Assembly: GCA_030512335.1 (NCBI GenBank)
Contig: JAULSU010000003.1
Coordinates: forward strand, 868,001-932,000
Reading direction: 5' to 3'
DNA: 64,000 nucleotides
Source of the DNA: Immersiella caudata
Taxonomy: Eukaryota; Ascomycota; Sordariomycetes; Sordariales; Lasiosphaeriaceae
Shown here: positions 20,585 to 30,668 of the stretch, one piece after another
Position numbering within the stretch: the stretch's first letter is position 1
Layout: every line of letters starts with the position of its first letter
Program-made: the position numbers and the translations under genes
Notes under the pieces: generated by a model
What the model was told of the DNA's origin: nothing
Seen by the model: the letters and a program-made list of their open reading frames with translations, nothing else
The model's database searches: none

Positions 20585-21391
20585 GCCGTTAGCCCTGCAA
20601 TTTAGAAGACATCCAGAGTTGATCGCCGCGCAACCCTCACGCGACGTCCATTTCGGTGCACTTTTCTCGAGCGGCATCTTCCATAGACCCCGAAGCTTCC
20701 GAGCCACCAAGCCGGGGTATGGCGCTGCAGTCAAAGGGGTCGCATGCAAACGGGGATTTTGATTCGTCTCGAGCGCTCCATCGGGATCCTCGATGGTCAC
20801 CACCATCACGTCCCCAGCCAAGCTTTTTGCCCTGGTCAGTTTTTGGACCAGTCTAGGCCTTGCGCTCCAACCCTAACGTCTTCTGGCCTGCGGCGAGCAG
20901 TGAAAGGGCACGTGAAGGGGCACGGCAGGGAGTGGCTTCTGCCTGCCACCGCTGTGCTGGAATGCAGCTGAAAGCAAACGTGCCGAGCACACTAACCAAA
21001 CCGATGCTAGCTTGAGAGCGCGCCAGAAAATTTTGGAAGCGGTCCAGCGACGAACGATGCGTATCTTACACAGTACGAATATTGCTGACAGCTGTCAGAG
21101 AACAAAAGATCGTTCTCGCCGGTTTCAACCCAATTTCGATCCCTTGCATCTTTGTCTGTGAATCGTCCCGCGTGCCAGGTCCCACCTGCGGCGCTCGTGT
21201 AAGCGACCACCGTCGCTGGGGCCGCTGGTCAAGTCACCCCCCCCCCCCCAGTGTGGGCTCTTTCTCATTTTACTGCTTTGTTCCCCCGCCTACCCTCGGG
21301 CGCCGTCAAGGAAAGCCCGAACCACCGTCACCGTCGACTTTGAGTTTTTGCTCCCGCAAACACCTCGTCCACGAACCATGAACAGGTAGCA
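20585..21391. other. Intergenic stretch with a 12-base C run
   Basis: This is the 3' flank of the GPI12 gene and the upstream region of the GT32 gene. No coding frame or RNA gene is seen. Bases 21238-21249 are a run of 12 C residues about 140 bases upstream of the GT32 start codon. Confidence 0.5.
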
Positions 21392-22583
21392 ATGGGAGCA
21401 ACCATCAAATCGGCGCGGGTCCACCGCACACACCGAGGACTCCTCGCCGGCCTCCTCACGCTCACAGTCTTGGGCCTTCTTTGCGCCCGCTCACTTCTTC
21501 ATGATGTCTGGGCACTAGCATCGCTTCCTATAATATGGTGGAACCACTCGGAACAGTTCCTCATCTCCAGCCACGCCGACGGCTTCGACCTGAGCTTCGC
21601 AAATTACAGCATCGAACAAACGAGCGCCGCTCCGTTCGAAGATCGCGTACCTCCTATTCTCCACCATGTCGCCATGGGCGGGGCCGGCGCCGAACACCAC
21701 ATCGCAAAGTGGCAGGATGTGCGACAGAGCTGCATCGACTTGCACCCGGGCTGGGATGTGCATCTCTGGACCGACGAGCTGGCCTCCACTTTTGTCGCCG
21801 ACCACTTCCCGGAGCTTCACGAGATGTGGGAGAACTACCGATACCCCATCCAAAAGATCGATGCCCTGCGCTACATGATCCTGTACCACTACGGAGGTGG
21901 GTGCCTACATTCTCGGCGCAGCTCGTTGCTGTGCACTGCTAACCCCCCGGATTGCAGGTGTCATTCTCGACATGGACCTTCAATGTCGCCGGGCTCTCGG
22001 CCCGCTCCGTCGCTTCGACTTTGTGGCTCCCGCTGCGCACCCGACCGGCTTTTCCGTCGGCTTCATGATGGCAAGCAAGCGCAACGAATTCGTCGGCGCC
22101 ATGGTCAAGAATCTCGAGAGGTACAACCGGCATTGGCTCGGGCTACCCTACCCGACCGTCATGTTCAGCACGGGGTGCCACTACGCATCGTAAGTCCAGT
22201 CCGCCGTCTCGGCATTTGCGCGGCGCGGGCGCTGTGCCCCCCTTTTCCCGGTGCAGCATGCTTTGGACCTTACCAAGCAGCTCGCTTCCCCACGCTGACA
22301 CTTTTTCGCTACCAGAACCATCCATGCTTACCAACGAAACCGCACCGAGCTCAAGGTTCTCGCGGGACCGCCGGATAATTTCAAGCTGCATAGTTTGAAC
22401 GGCCCGGTATCTACGCCCATTTTCAACCACCTTGGGAGTTCGTCATGGCATTCGTACGACGCCGCGATGATTGTGTCGCTGGGCAAGTCCAGGTGGAAGG
22501 GTCCAATAATGCTTGCGATTGCATCCACCGGGGCATTTGTCGTGATTAGAAGGTCAAGGAGGAGACGCAGTATGAGGGTTTGA
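21392..22583 (+). CDS. GT32 glycosyltransferase, mannosyl-inositolphosphorylceramide synthase type
   Basis: Three exons (21392-21896, 21958-22189 and 22316-22583) join in phase to give 334 residues. The first intron has a GCTAACC branch site. An N-terminal membrane helix (residues 16-36) is followed by the GT32 domain. Its landmarks are VPPILHHVAMGG, HPGWDVHLWTDE, YPIQKIDALRYMILYHYGG and the DxD metal site in GVILDMDLQC (about residues 170-178), then PTGFSVGFMMASKRN. A second hydrophobic segment (PIMLAIASTGAFVVI) and a basic tail end the protein. This layout is that of SUR1/CSH1 catalytic subunits, which mannosylate inositol-phosphoceramide in the Golgi. OCH1-like enzymes share the fold but lack the C-terminal helix. 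The closest alternative is another GT32 of unknown acceptor. Confidence 0.85.
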
Positions 22584-23338
22584 TACCACGCAAATGATGA
22601 GATACGAGACGGCGGGATCGTCTGCGACACGATCGATGATGACTTCGGCTTTTGCATTCATGGAGCCTGGGGAGTAAATTGGTTGGATCATTCCTTGTGG
22701 CGGGATACTTTGTTGGAGAATGGCGTTATTGATGACGACAGTGCAAACGGCTGGTAGATGAACCGGTGGAAAAGAGGCGTCTTCCGCAAGGGCTTCTCGT
22801 TTCTAATATTAATATGACACGTCGGATTGCAATACGTTTGAACACTGATATTCGTGCAGTGGTTCAGGAGTCACGGATGAGGCGATTATTGGGGAGGATC
22901 TTCTATTGGGGCAGTGTATGGAGCCAGGGGATTCCCTTCGAAGCATGGGGGATCACTGACCATGGAGGACATTTACCGCCGCAGCGTATTCCCGGTGCTA
23001 CGGTCGCCGGCAAGTGGGCCTGTCGTATGATCACAACGACGAGGCGTCAAGGCTCGGTGACCGTTGCACTAGCGTGATCCAGTTACGGCCGAGTTCGCCA
23101 ACCCGTAGAGATTCGCTAGTGAGAGTTTGCTGGTGATGCTATGGATGATCAAATACGGTGTTTTCAGGAGTCCGAGCAAAATCACAATCACATCAATGGC
23201 CTTCAAAAAGTTTGGATATTTCATAGTATTTCTCAATTCCCCCTTCACAGTCTACAAACTAGCCAGTTTCAGGGTCGATATTATCAACAACAGAGTGCTA
23301 ATACCTACTCACCTGTTAATTACAGCAGTACGGCGACT
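22584..23338. other. Intergenic stretch, no supported gene
   Basis: This lies between the GT32 gene and the first zinc-ribbon pseudogene (their 3' ends face each other). Open frames of 80-110 codons here lack any recognisable motif. I see no repeats. Confidence 0.45.
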
Positions 23339-23955
23339 TCAAACGGAATTCCGCATCAGCTCCATCGTCTCAGCCTTCCAATGCTCGAAAGCCCTAATGA
23401 GTGCGCGGCACGACTCACAGACGCCCTCAACTGTTGTCTGTCGAGGAATCCCGTTGCTGCCTACGCTTGAGATTATCTTGTACTCGATCTCGGTCTTTTT
23501 TCAGCACTTGTTGCAGGTTGGGCCTTTTGGCGCAGGAGCGTCAGGCTCACGGGTTGGAGGCTGAGGTCCAACCTAGCCAGGAGCGCGATTGGCCTGGATC
23601 TTTTGATGACGGGTGGGTTGCACTGATGCCAGGTAGGCATCGCAGAGGGCGTGGGAGTAAATCCCCTTGCATGAGGAGACTTGTTTGGTGGGGATTTGGA
23701 TGGTGCACTTGGTGCACCTGTGGTTGCCCTGGGCGAGGCCAAGGTCTATGTCCATTTGCATGTTCAAGTTGGCCATCTGGGCCTCTACCTCGGATATCTC
23801 GGGGGTTTGCATGTCCCTAATTGGAAGTGCATAGGGCGACTCGACGGGTACTATAACAGCTGGGCTGGTATGCGTTGCGAAGAGGGAGCTATGCCTTGAC
23901 AGGATTCCGGGATTCCGAAGGTGAGTTGAGCGATGAGGTTATCGTTATTTTGCAT
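23339..23955 (-). pseudogene. Zinc-ribbon (CxxC) gene with two in-frame stops and a frameshift
   Basis: The minus strand starts well at an ATG (23953-23955) with MQNNDNLIAQLTFGIPES. A frame change follows near 23900, and the coding frame continues through YALPIRDMQTPEISEVEAQM. A first cysteine set follows in NHRCTKCTIQIPTKQVSSC and HALCDAY. In the same frame come a TAG (about 23571-23573), then PAPKGPTCNKC, a TGA directly after that last Cys, and a long coherent stretch ending VCESCRALIRAFEHWKAE and a final stop at 23339-23341. The CNKC and CESC pairs look like one zinc ribbon. Coding character continues across both stops, so they are recent lesions. It is the leftmost member of a same-strand series of zinc-ribbon genes running to 30668. 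Confidence 0.65.
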
Positions 23956-24678
23956 CTTGACTGCGGCAAGTTAATTATATCTTTCACTTAGCTGACTCAG
24001 GAAGCAGTGTGTCGAAGCTGTTGCTCAGAACAAGAGCGTTGTGTGGAATCTCGTCAAAGAACGCATGACCAGTTTGGTTGAAAAGGGGATGTTGGCCTTA
24101 CTGTTCTTGGTCGGTTGACCAAGAAGATGAAACAACGGCATTGGGAAACCCGGCAAATTTCGAGGCACAAATCCCCGATCTTGCAACTAAACAACAGAAC
24201 CAGGATAGCTTGGTATAGGCCGTGCCCCTATTTCTCCGGTACCACCCAAGACGGACTGATCGCCCACCCCTACAACTGTTCTCCACAACAGAACAAAGTC
24301 CCATTCATGCGACTAGCATCCCAGGTCCTGCGATTCGGAAACGTTACCCCACATCCATTTTGTTTACTAGGTCGGTTCAACCCGGTATCTTGGCCGTCGC
24401 TACAACGTCCGAAGCCGCCTCGGAAGGTGGCAGCGAAATTGCCTAAACCGCACAAGCGACTCTACAGCCCGATTTCCCACGAATTACCACAGTGCCCTGA
24501 TTAATATCACGGATATGACGCCCACGCACTCGGCCACTTGGCTCCGCATTGGCCACGAAATAAGAAGAGAATGCCTCCCCCCGCCTTTTACTTACGGGTT
24601 ACTGATCGTCTTGCATTGCAATGCCTGTCCGGTCCAATTATACCCCCTATTTCCCTTGACTGCCGTTCATACGTCACC

Positions 24679-25215
24679 ATGCGCCTCGACGTCCTTGCCC
24701 TGCTGGCCATCTACGCCACCTCGGCCTCGGCCGGGATAACCTACACCATCCGCCGCGCCAACAACCCCTCCGCCGACCAGCAAGATGCCTACCAGCGCAT
24801 CGAGCGCGCCGTCTCGGCCGCCGTAAACCGCTACAACCGCCTCACCAAGCGCGCCAACAAAGCCCTCACCATCGAGTACAACACCGGTGTCCAAACCGCC
24901 GATGGCAACTTCAACGGGAACATCCGCTTCGGGTCAAACAGGTCGTACATGAACGAGCGCACGGCGCTGCATGAGATTGCGCATACGCTCGGGGTGGGGC
25001 AGACGAGGGCGTTTGATGATAAGTGCAAGGCGAATAATTGGCCGCAGGCGACGCAGCTGTTGAGGAGCTGGGATGGGCAGAGCGCAAAGATTAATTGTGG
25101 AGGGGGGCATTTTTGGCCGTATGGGTTGAATTATGATAATGAGTGGAGCGAGACGAATGGGGAGAGGCATTGCTTGTTGGTGGATGCCATGTTGGCGGAT
25201 GGGTTGGCTGGTTGA
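24679..25215 (+). CDS. Secreted zinc-metalloprotease-like protein
   Basis: This is a single exon of 178 residues; the ATG at 24679 gives a proper signal peptide (MRLDVLALLAIYATSASA). The mature protein has the motif TALHEIAHTLGVGQT (residues about 95-109), an HExxH zinc site followed by a Gly at the metzincin position. The residue at the third metzincin ligand position is Gln rather than His or Asp. Downstream motifs include RSWDGQSAKINCGGGHFWPYG and a C-terminal ERHCLLVDAMLADG. I have seen this arrangement in small secreted fungal proteins, some fused to ricin-type lectin domains; here there is no lectin domain. It is probably secreted; whether it cleaves protein is open because of the Gln. 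Confidence 0.8.
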   Translation: MRLDVLALLAIYATSASAGITYTIRRANNPSADQQDAYQRIERAVSAAVNRYNRLTKRANKALTIEYNTGVQTADGNFNGNIRFGSNRSYMNERTALHEIAHTLGVGQTRAFDDKCKANNWPQATQLLRSWDGQSAKINCGGGHFWPYGLNYDNEWSETNGERHCLLVDAMLADGLAG

Positions 25216-25808
25216 GGAGAGGGAGGAGTCCCTGGATGGATACCTACAGCTAGCTGCATTGTTTGATGGGCGTTGAGCTCAACTGACTTTTGAGATGCGA
25301 GATATCGGACCTCGAGGGTATAGATGCAGTGAAACCACAAAAAAGACAATCATCAAAGTCCCCTGAATACGAGATGTTACTTTTCACGATCCATGGTGGA
25401 TGCCAAAAACGCCATCACTGCAACCTATCCGTACCCCGCAAACGCGGGAGGAACGTTTCCGCTTTCCCACACTGAGATCTGGGGTTCGTATCCCGCAAAC
25501 CCGTTGCTGCCAAGCCCCAAATTGGCGGTACAGCACAGCGAGAGAACCAATGGGGTGTTCAATCGCTGCAATCATTTCCCACGTTACCATCTCCCGGTAG
25601 CATGCGCACTCCTCTGCCGTCACCAGGTTTGTTCGAGGCTGTGTTATAATTAGGTGGGTGGGTAGCGGCTGATGGGCTGAATGGGGGGAGATGCTGAGGG
25701 AAGTTTAATTTTGTTGTATTTAAGCTTGGGCGGGAGTGTGTTTGTCTTTTTCTTGGCTTTTGTCGTTATCCAACTTTGCAATCAACCTCAGACTTACAAG
25801 TTTCCATC
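25216..25808. other. Intergenic stretch, no supported gene
   Basis: This is the 3' flank of the metalloprotease-like gene and the upstream region of the small secreted protein gene at 25809. No coding frame with motif support is seen. Confidence 0.45.
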
Positions 25809-26335
25809 ATGTTGGGACTGCAAGGAGTCGTCTTGTTCCTCTGGTATGATCGATACCCCTGAATATGTCAATTACTCGCGCTGACCCCTGAACAGCGCGG
25901 CGGTGGCTCAGGGCCGCAAAGATGACAATGGCCCACCGTGTTACAACCTACCGCCACAGACGACATTGACTACCACCACCACCACGACCCTTCCCGCTTC
26001 CTGCACGACTACGCCGACTCAGACCTTCTACTCTTCCAGCGGATGTGCCCTCAGTTGTTCCACTGGCTTTTGTGTCACTGACGGTTTGTTTTGCCCCTTT
26101 TCTCCCCTCGGCTTCGGGGTGGAGGGGAGTCGCTGGTAGACTGATCCATCTCGATTTAGCCGCCGTCACTATTCCCTGCGGGTGCAGCAAGGTCGCTATT
26201 AGCCCGACGACAATCACTGTTTGTCCGACAAAGACGCCATGCTATCAGTGCTACACGGGATGGGGGACCTTTTTTGTGACGGAGACTTGTGCGCCGACAA
26301 GTGTAGTTTTGGCGGCTGCGACGCCGACGGCTTGA
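25809..26335 (+). CDS. Small secreted cysteine-rich protein, three exons
   Basis: Exons 25809-25843, 25896-26083 and 26160-26335 join in phase over introns of 52 and 76 bases, giving 132 residues. Exon 1 encodes the core of a signal peptide (MLGLQGVVLFL), completed in exon 2 (AAVAQ). The mature part has a Thr-rich spacer (TTLTTTTTTTLPASC). Twelve or so cysteines follow, in GCALSCSTGFC, TIPCGCSKVAI, VCPTKTPCYQCYTGWGTFF and TETC. This spacing recurs in a family of fungal small secreted proteins that I recognise but cannot name. The small first exon and Thr/Cys richness would make it easy to miss by automatic gene finding. No GPI signal is seen. Confidence 0.8.
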
Positions 26336-26792
26336 ATTTGGGATGTTAAGCAATGAGAATCTGGTAGTCACTTGGAGAATTGAATGGGGAGTGGATAAGG
26401 TTGTCGGATTTCGAGGAATGTCAATGGCCCTGTCTGATATTTGTCAAATATGTATTTGTCCAGTGAGTGCCTAGGTATGGCCGTCAGGGGGCATCAAACT
26501 AGTGATTAGGATTCAGAAATTGAGAGGATTTGCCTCTTTATCTGCTTAAATAAATGGGGTGGCACTGACGTTTGTTGTGTTCAAGGGGGTCATGTTGGTT
26601 TCAGAGTCGTCATCTTGCCCAACAAGCGTCAAGAACCTTGCATTTGAGGGGCCAAGATCTCTGTTGACGTTCATAAAGTGGTAGTTAAGAGTAAGTTGTA
26701 TTTAGACTCACGATGTCAAAGGGAGGTGTGGAATGCAAGCGCTGGACGACTATGACACTCTCTAGGCCCTAGATCATGGCCTGATCTTATAT

Positions 26793-27338
26793 CTATATGT
26801 TCCCAGTTTCTACTGGCGGGTTAGAAGTGCCGGCGTTAGGGAGAACCTCGGGGCTCTGGGGCTCCACTGGCAAGTCCTCACTAGGACTTGGATCACTAGA
26901 AGTTGTGCCATTGGTAGTGGATCCAATGGGATTTGCCTTGGCCCAGTCTTTCTGGCGCTTCAGACATCGGAAAATGAAGCAATTCTTTGCCCGCCGATGC
27001 TCGACTTGTGCCTGAGATTTGCGACGACCACATTCGGTATAGAGAGTCGTATAAGTGATTCATGGCCTGTCCCCTTTACAATGCGTACATACCCCAAGGG
27101 CGATACGTTCTGCGTAGAGCTGGCGTTTGTACTTGGATCTTGTTTCTCTACAGCCGAGACACAAGACTTGGCCTGGTACTCTTGGCTGACTACATTTAAG
27201 GCACACCCACGGTTCTCGGTGCCTTCTCATCGCTAGTGGAGATGTAATGGTCGGGTAGCATCCCCTGCACAAACCATAATGTCGAAGTTCCGTCCGAAGC
27301 TTACCACAGTCCTTGCAAATGATTCTCGGGCTAGTCAT
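26793..27338 (-). pseudogene. Tandem zinc-ribbon gene with an internal TGA
   Basis: From the ATG at 27336-27338 the protein reads MTSPRIICKDCGKLRTELRH. Successive CxxC pairs follow: CKDC...CRGC, CLKC...CLGC and CTHC. A TGA at 27060-27062 then interrupts the frame. The same frame stays open for 88 more codons (TLYTECGRRKSQAQ, a KNCF..RCLKRQ motif, then an acidic Pro/Ser-rich tail) to a TAG at 26793. The third ribbon's second pair has Tyr where Cys is expected (YTEC), so this ribbon is damaged as well. Each ribbon follows the pattern G-x-C-x2-C, about 12-14 residues, C-x2-C, then a basic helix. A truncated protein of about 92 residues with two complete ribbons could still be made. Confidence 0.65.
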
Positions 27339-28131
27339 CTTGCTAGATTTCAGTGAGGTATGTCTCTTGATTGTCACGTAGCTACCTAACAAAGACCTGC
27401 CTGATCTTATTTAAGCCCATTTATATTCCAAACAATAAGTCGGGCCCTGGAGCGGGCGTGGAACAATATCATTCAAGTGAGATCTCATTGTGACGCCTCC
27501 CCGCCTTTGTTCATCCTCGAATACCGCATTGCTCAACACAACTTCACTCCAACATAGGTAGTCTCTTTGCTGCTGGTGCTAGTCCCAGCTAGTACCCCTG
27601 CAATTCATCATCGAAGTGATTGGCCACCCCTGAAGCGCGACCAGGCCGAGAACGCCCAATGTTTGCATCTCGAGTGACTTTTTCCGTTCTAGGATGCCAA
27701 ACGCAGACTGGCACGCACCACTATACTTGAGGAGAAGGGCAAACAGTACGCCAGGGAGATGTCCCAATCTCAGCATCCGTTGAAATGAAGTCGGGAAGCA
27801 GTTCAACAGGCCCTTGATCTGGGAAGATTTCCCTTCATCCCAACAACGGAGCTCAGACGGAAACCCAACAACAATGCCACTAGCCCCTATTTACAACCGC
27901 CCTACTGGTATGGTGAATCCACGGTTGCTGCCACGATTCACCAAGCGGATGGACCCAATTCAATGAAAACCTTTCCTGGCACTAGTGGGATATAAATCCT
28001 GCCTCCAGTTCCAAATTCCTCTCCCAAATCCCCATCATCTCCAGATATCCTCCATCACAAAACAACTACCCACCACATTCCAACCCATCCTCCTCCAACC
28101 AGGAAGAAAACCAACAAGAAGAAACATCAAG
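27339..28131. other. Intergenic stretch, no supported gene
   Basis: This is the shared upstream region of the zinc-ribbon gene (minus) and the secreted protein gene at 28132 (plus). A 75-codon minus-strand frame at 27579-27806 has no motif. Nothing else is seen. Confidence 0.45.
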
Positions 28132-28482
28132 ATGATCTTCTCCATCCCCAAGTTGGCCGCGCTCTGCGCCATCTTCGCCTTCACACCCGCCCTCGCCGCC
28201 CCGACCAATGCCGACACGGACGCAGCCGCCGCCCCGGACGCCTGGTGCTGCTTCCCCAACTGCACCGAGTGCATCAACCTCAAGTGCAGCGATGCGCCGC
28301 TGAACTGCATCAAGACTCTGCCTGTACGTTATTCTTCTCCTTCCAACCTTCAAGTTGGATGTCAAAAATTTAAGCTTATGTATCTGTCTGGATAGTTCAC
28401 GTCCTGCTGCGCCCTGGAGCTGAACACCAAGACGGGAAAGTACACGAACTCACAGGGCCAAGAGGTCACGTTTGACTCGTAA
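28132..28482 (+). CDS. Small secreted cysteine-rich protein, two exons
   Basis: Exons 28132-28323 and 28396-28482 join in phase over a 72-base intron, giving 92 residues. A clear signal peptide (MIFSIPKLAALCAIFAFTPALA) precedes an Ala/Asp-rich spacer. The compact Cys-rich core is DAWCCFPNCTECINLKCSD, LNCIKTLP and, in exon 2, FTSCCALELNTKTGK. Eight or nine cysteines in about 50 residues suggest a disulphide-stabilised effector-like protein. No known family is recognised. The start was chosen for the signal peptide; an upstream in-frame extension lies in what looks like a leader. Confidence 0.8.
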
Positions 28483-28809
28483 TGAAGGGGCTGAAGAAGG
28501 ACGGACACAGATAGGGTTTGTGTGTGGATTAGACGGGGTGGTAATATGGGGGAAGTCAGTCAGGGCGAGGGGGTAGACGGTGGTCTGGGGGGTTGGGTTC
28601 TTCGCAATGCAATAGACTCACAATATCACCATGCATCATCAAGGGGGTTGTTTTCCAATTTCTACCTGCGTTTGAATACCTACTTTTTTTGTCATTTTTG
28701 AGTTGTGGGGTATTTTCTCTGTCTCTATGGCTCGTCTATTGAAAGAAAGCCCAGGTGAGATATCGGTTACCACGACTTCACTTGAAGCCCGGAACTCCAA
28801 CCTTGGACC
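28483..28809. other. Intergenic stretch, no supported gene
   Basis: This is the convergent space between the secreted protein gene and the zinc-ribbon pseudogene. It presumably holds both terminators. No other structure is seen. Confidence 0.4.
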
Positions 28810-29350
28810 TTAGCTCCCGAGTCCGAGCTCATTCTTGGGCCGTGGTTGGAGCCAGATGGTGAGTGTGTCGTTGGATGAGGAAATGGTGGTAGCCTCAGCT
28901 TCAGTGTAGATCTCACAGTAATCACTGCCTGCTGGTCTCAAGGTTGAATAGCATTTGCGGCAGTACCCAAGGGTGTAGAGGCGGCTACGTCCGTCCGGGA
29001 GGCTCTTCGCCAGATATCGGCTGATGAGGCAAGCACCTCGGACACCCCGCCAAAGCAGCCGCATAGCACCCTTTAACCGTACACACATTTGGGGAGGCAA
29101 TTTGCGACCAATGTTGGATAGTTCTGAGTTTCCGGATTTCTAAATGCCATGGGCATCGAACACGACCTCGCATTGCAGGCTCCCTGCAGTCTATACACTG
29201 ATGACGAGACCTTTTGTATTCTCGCAAGTTTCGACTATAGCATGCCATACATCGTTGCTTTGCAGTTATTTTCGTGTGACGTTCACAATCGATACAGATA
29301 CCGTGACGCTTGCCTGCAGAGGCACTCGTGCTCTGTTTTTTACCCGCCAT
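28810..29350 (-). pseudogene. Tandem zinc-ribbon gene with a frameshift
   Basis: The ATG at 29348-29350 begins MAGKKQSTSASAGKRHGICIDC. CxxC pairs follow in order: CIDC...CMAC and CIDC...CPWH. The third block, CTVKGC...CPRC, lies at about residue 95. The frame then ends at 28985. The neighbouring frame carries the natural continuation (CLISRYLAKSLPDGRSRLYT, then YCRKCYSTLRPAGSDYCEIY) to a stop at 28810. One base of shift around 29030-29070 explains both halves. As in the gene at 26793, one expected Cys is a Tyr (CEIY). The first two ribbons are intact, so a shortened product is possible. The strand and spacing match the other members of the array. Confidence 0.6.
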
Positions 29351-29909
29351 GTTGCAATGAACTGGAAAAGAGCCTGAAAGGTGTCTGGGTACGGAAGAAG
29401 TCTCTGCCTACCTACCTAGCCTTGGTCAGTGCGATCCTAGGAGCAGACAGAGAATTTTCACTGCGAAGAGACGGGGGACATCTTGGTTTTATGGAGTTGT
29501 CTGCAGGGTTCCCGCGTATGTATACAAAGTCTTTGTGCGGAGAGACTGTTTCCATTTCGAATTGGACAACCCATTGTCCGGCATGGCATGCGAACAAAGA
29601 GCAAAAACGGAACCGAAGGTGGAGGTGAGAGGAGAGATTCTAAGAGTGGAGAGGGGGTAGTGTAACAGCGGCTGTAGCACTAGTTAAACGTCGAAGGACG
29701 GACGACTAAGGCTGGGACACTCCAAATGAGAAGGGGTGGCTGGGTTCTAGTTGTGATGAATTCCATTGCAAATAGAAGCATTCCAAGTTTGGAGAAAACT
29801 TCGTTCAAGATAAACTGTTCAGTGCTGGGTAAGTATTATTTCTGTTATTTTATGGGTTTCAATGGGCTTCATTCCTTCAGCGTTATCTCCACATGATGGA
29901 ACGGAGTTC
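29351..29909. other. Intergenic stretch, no supported gene
   Basis: This is the space between two zinc-ribbon genes on the same strand. A plus-strand open frame (29149-29628) overlapping the neighbouring gene has no motif and is taken as a shadow. Confidence 0.4.
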
Positions 29910-30257
29910 TCAGCTGAGTCTTGAAGCCCCTTTTCTGCCGCCCTTCTTTAGTATCCAACGCCCTTGCGCTTCAGCTTGTCTTTTCCGGCAGGACGTGCAC
30001 AAGGTAAGGATCGAGCCAAGGTCAAGCCCGTTGTTCATTGTGTCAGCAATCACATTCGCACCGCAGCGGGTACACTGGCCGCGAGCCTTTTTACCTGCTC
30101 GAACCCGTTTGTTTCTACATTGGGAACATACACCGCTCCTGAGCGAGGACTCAGACGCCACGCGCCCTTTACAGCTTACACAAATGTTGCCACCTAAGGT
30201 GTCATTAGTGCTCCGGTTCACGTTTTGCTCTTCCATGTTCGAGTTGCAAAACAGCAT
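29910..30257 (-). CDS. Zinc-ribbon protein with two complete CxxC ribbons
   Basis: From the ATG at 30255-30257 the frame encodes 115 residues with four evenly spaced pairs, CVSC...CSQC and CTRC...CTSC. Each set is followed by basic residues (RNKRVRAGKK, RKRQAEAQ), and the tail is Lys/Arg-rich. The zinc-binding set is complete. The frame is the same as that of the ribbon-containing frame at 30297-30668; only the TAA at 30297-30299 and 13 codons separate them. The two may therefore once have been a single gene with three ribbons. Nucleic-acid binding is plausible for basic zinc ribbons but is only inference. Confidence 0.5.
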   Translation of the reverse strand: MLFCNSNMEEQNVNRSTNDTLGGNICVSCKGRVASESSLRSGVCSQCRNKRVRAGKKARGQCTRCGANVIADTMNNGLDLGSILTLCTSCRKRQAEAQGRWILKKGGRKGASRLS

Positions 30258-30296
30258 ACTCTCCGGCTCACTTGTGTTTGTGAAATACAAACCGAG

Positions 30297-30668
30297 TTAG
30301 GTATCCTCATGCGTGAAGCCCATGCTTTCTGGGCCATGTTTAGCCATGAAATTGGAGTAGGGCGTGGTATCCTCATGGGTGGGACCTAGTGTTTCTGGGC
30401 CATGTTCGGACTCGAAGTATGGGCAGGGTGGTGTTTCCCCATGTATGGAGTCCAGGGGGGTTTGAGGATTGAAACTTAAAGAGTTGTCATGTTCAACCAT
30501 GGAAGAGGAGTGGGGCAGGGGCTCCTCCCCACGCTTTTTTAGTCGACCACGGTCGTATTTTGAGCAACGAGGGCACCAAGTCTTTGATGAACTAGGATCC
30601 AACTGTGTGCTACAGCGACCACAAAGGCCGGCTACACGACGGCGCTGGTAGAGAGTCATGGTGTTCAT
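30297..30668 (-). CDS. Zinc-ribbon protein with HGPE-type repeat tail, possibly the 5' half of a split gene
   Basis: The ATG at 30666-30668 begins MNTMTLYQRRRVAGLCGRC. One complete ribbon is present (CGRC...CPRC, residues about 15-34), followed by KYDRGRLKKRG, the same basic stretch seen after ribbons in the neighbours. The tail holds an imperfect repeat with HGPETLGPTHEDT and HGPESMGFTHEDT, each following a Tyr/Phe-containing spacer. The frame ends in TAA at 30297-30299 and stays open beyond it in the same frame into the two-ribbon protein at 29910-30257. A CAA-to-TAA change would explain the split. It is the rightmost member of the zinc-ribbon array. Confidence 0.5.
   Translation of the reverse strand: MNTMTLYQRRRVAGLCGRCSTQLDPSSSKTWCPRCSKYDRGRLKKRGEEPLPHSSSMVEHDNSLSFNPQTPLDSIHGETPPCPYFESEHGPETLGPTHEDTTPYSNFMAKHGPESMGFTHEDT

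Noticed and set aside
25290..25660. Repeated CCGCAAAC-type sequences considered as a possible CRISPR or tRNA feature
   Set aside because: Only two loose matches, no regular spacing and no cloverleaf. CRISPR arrays are not expected in a fungal nuclear genome.
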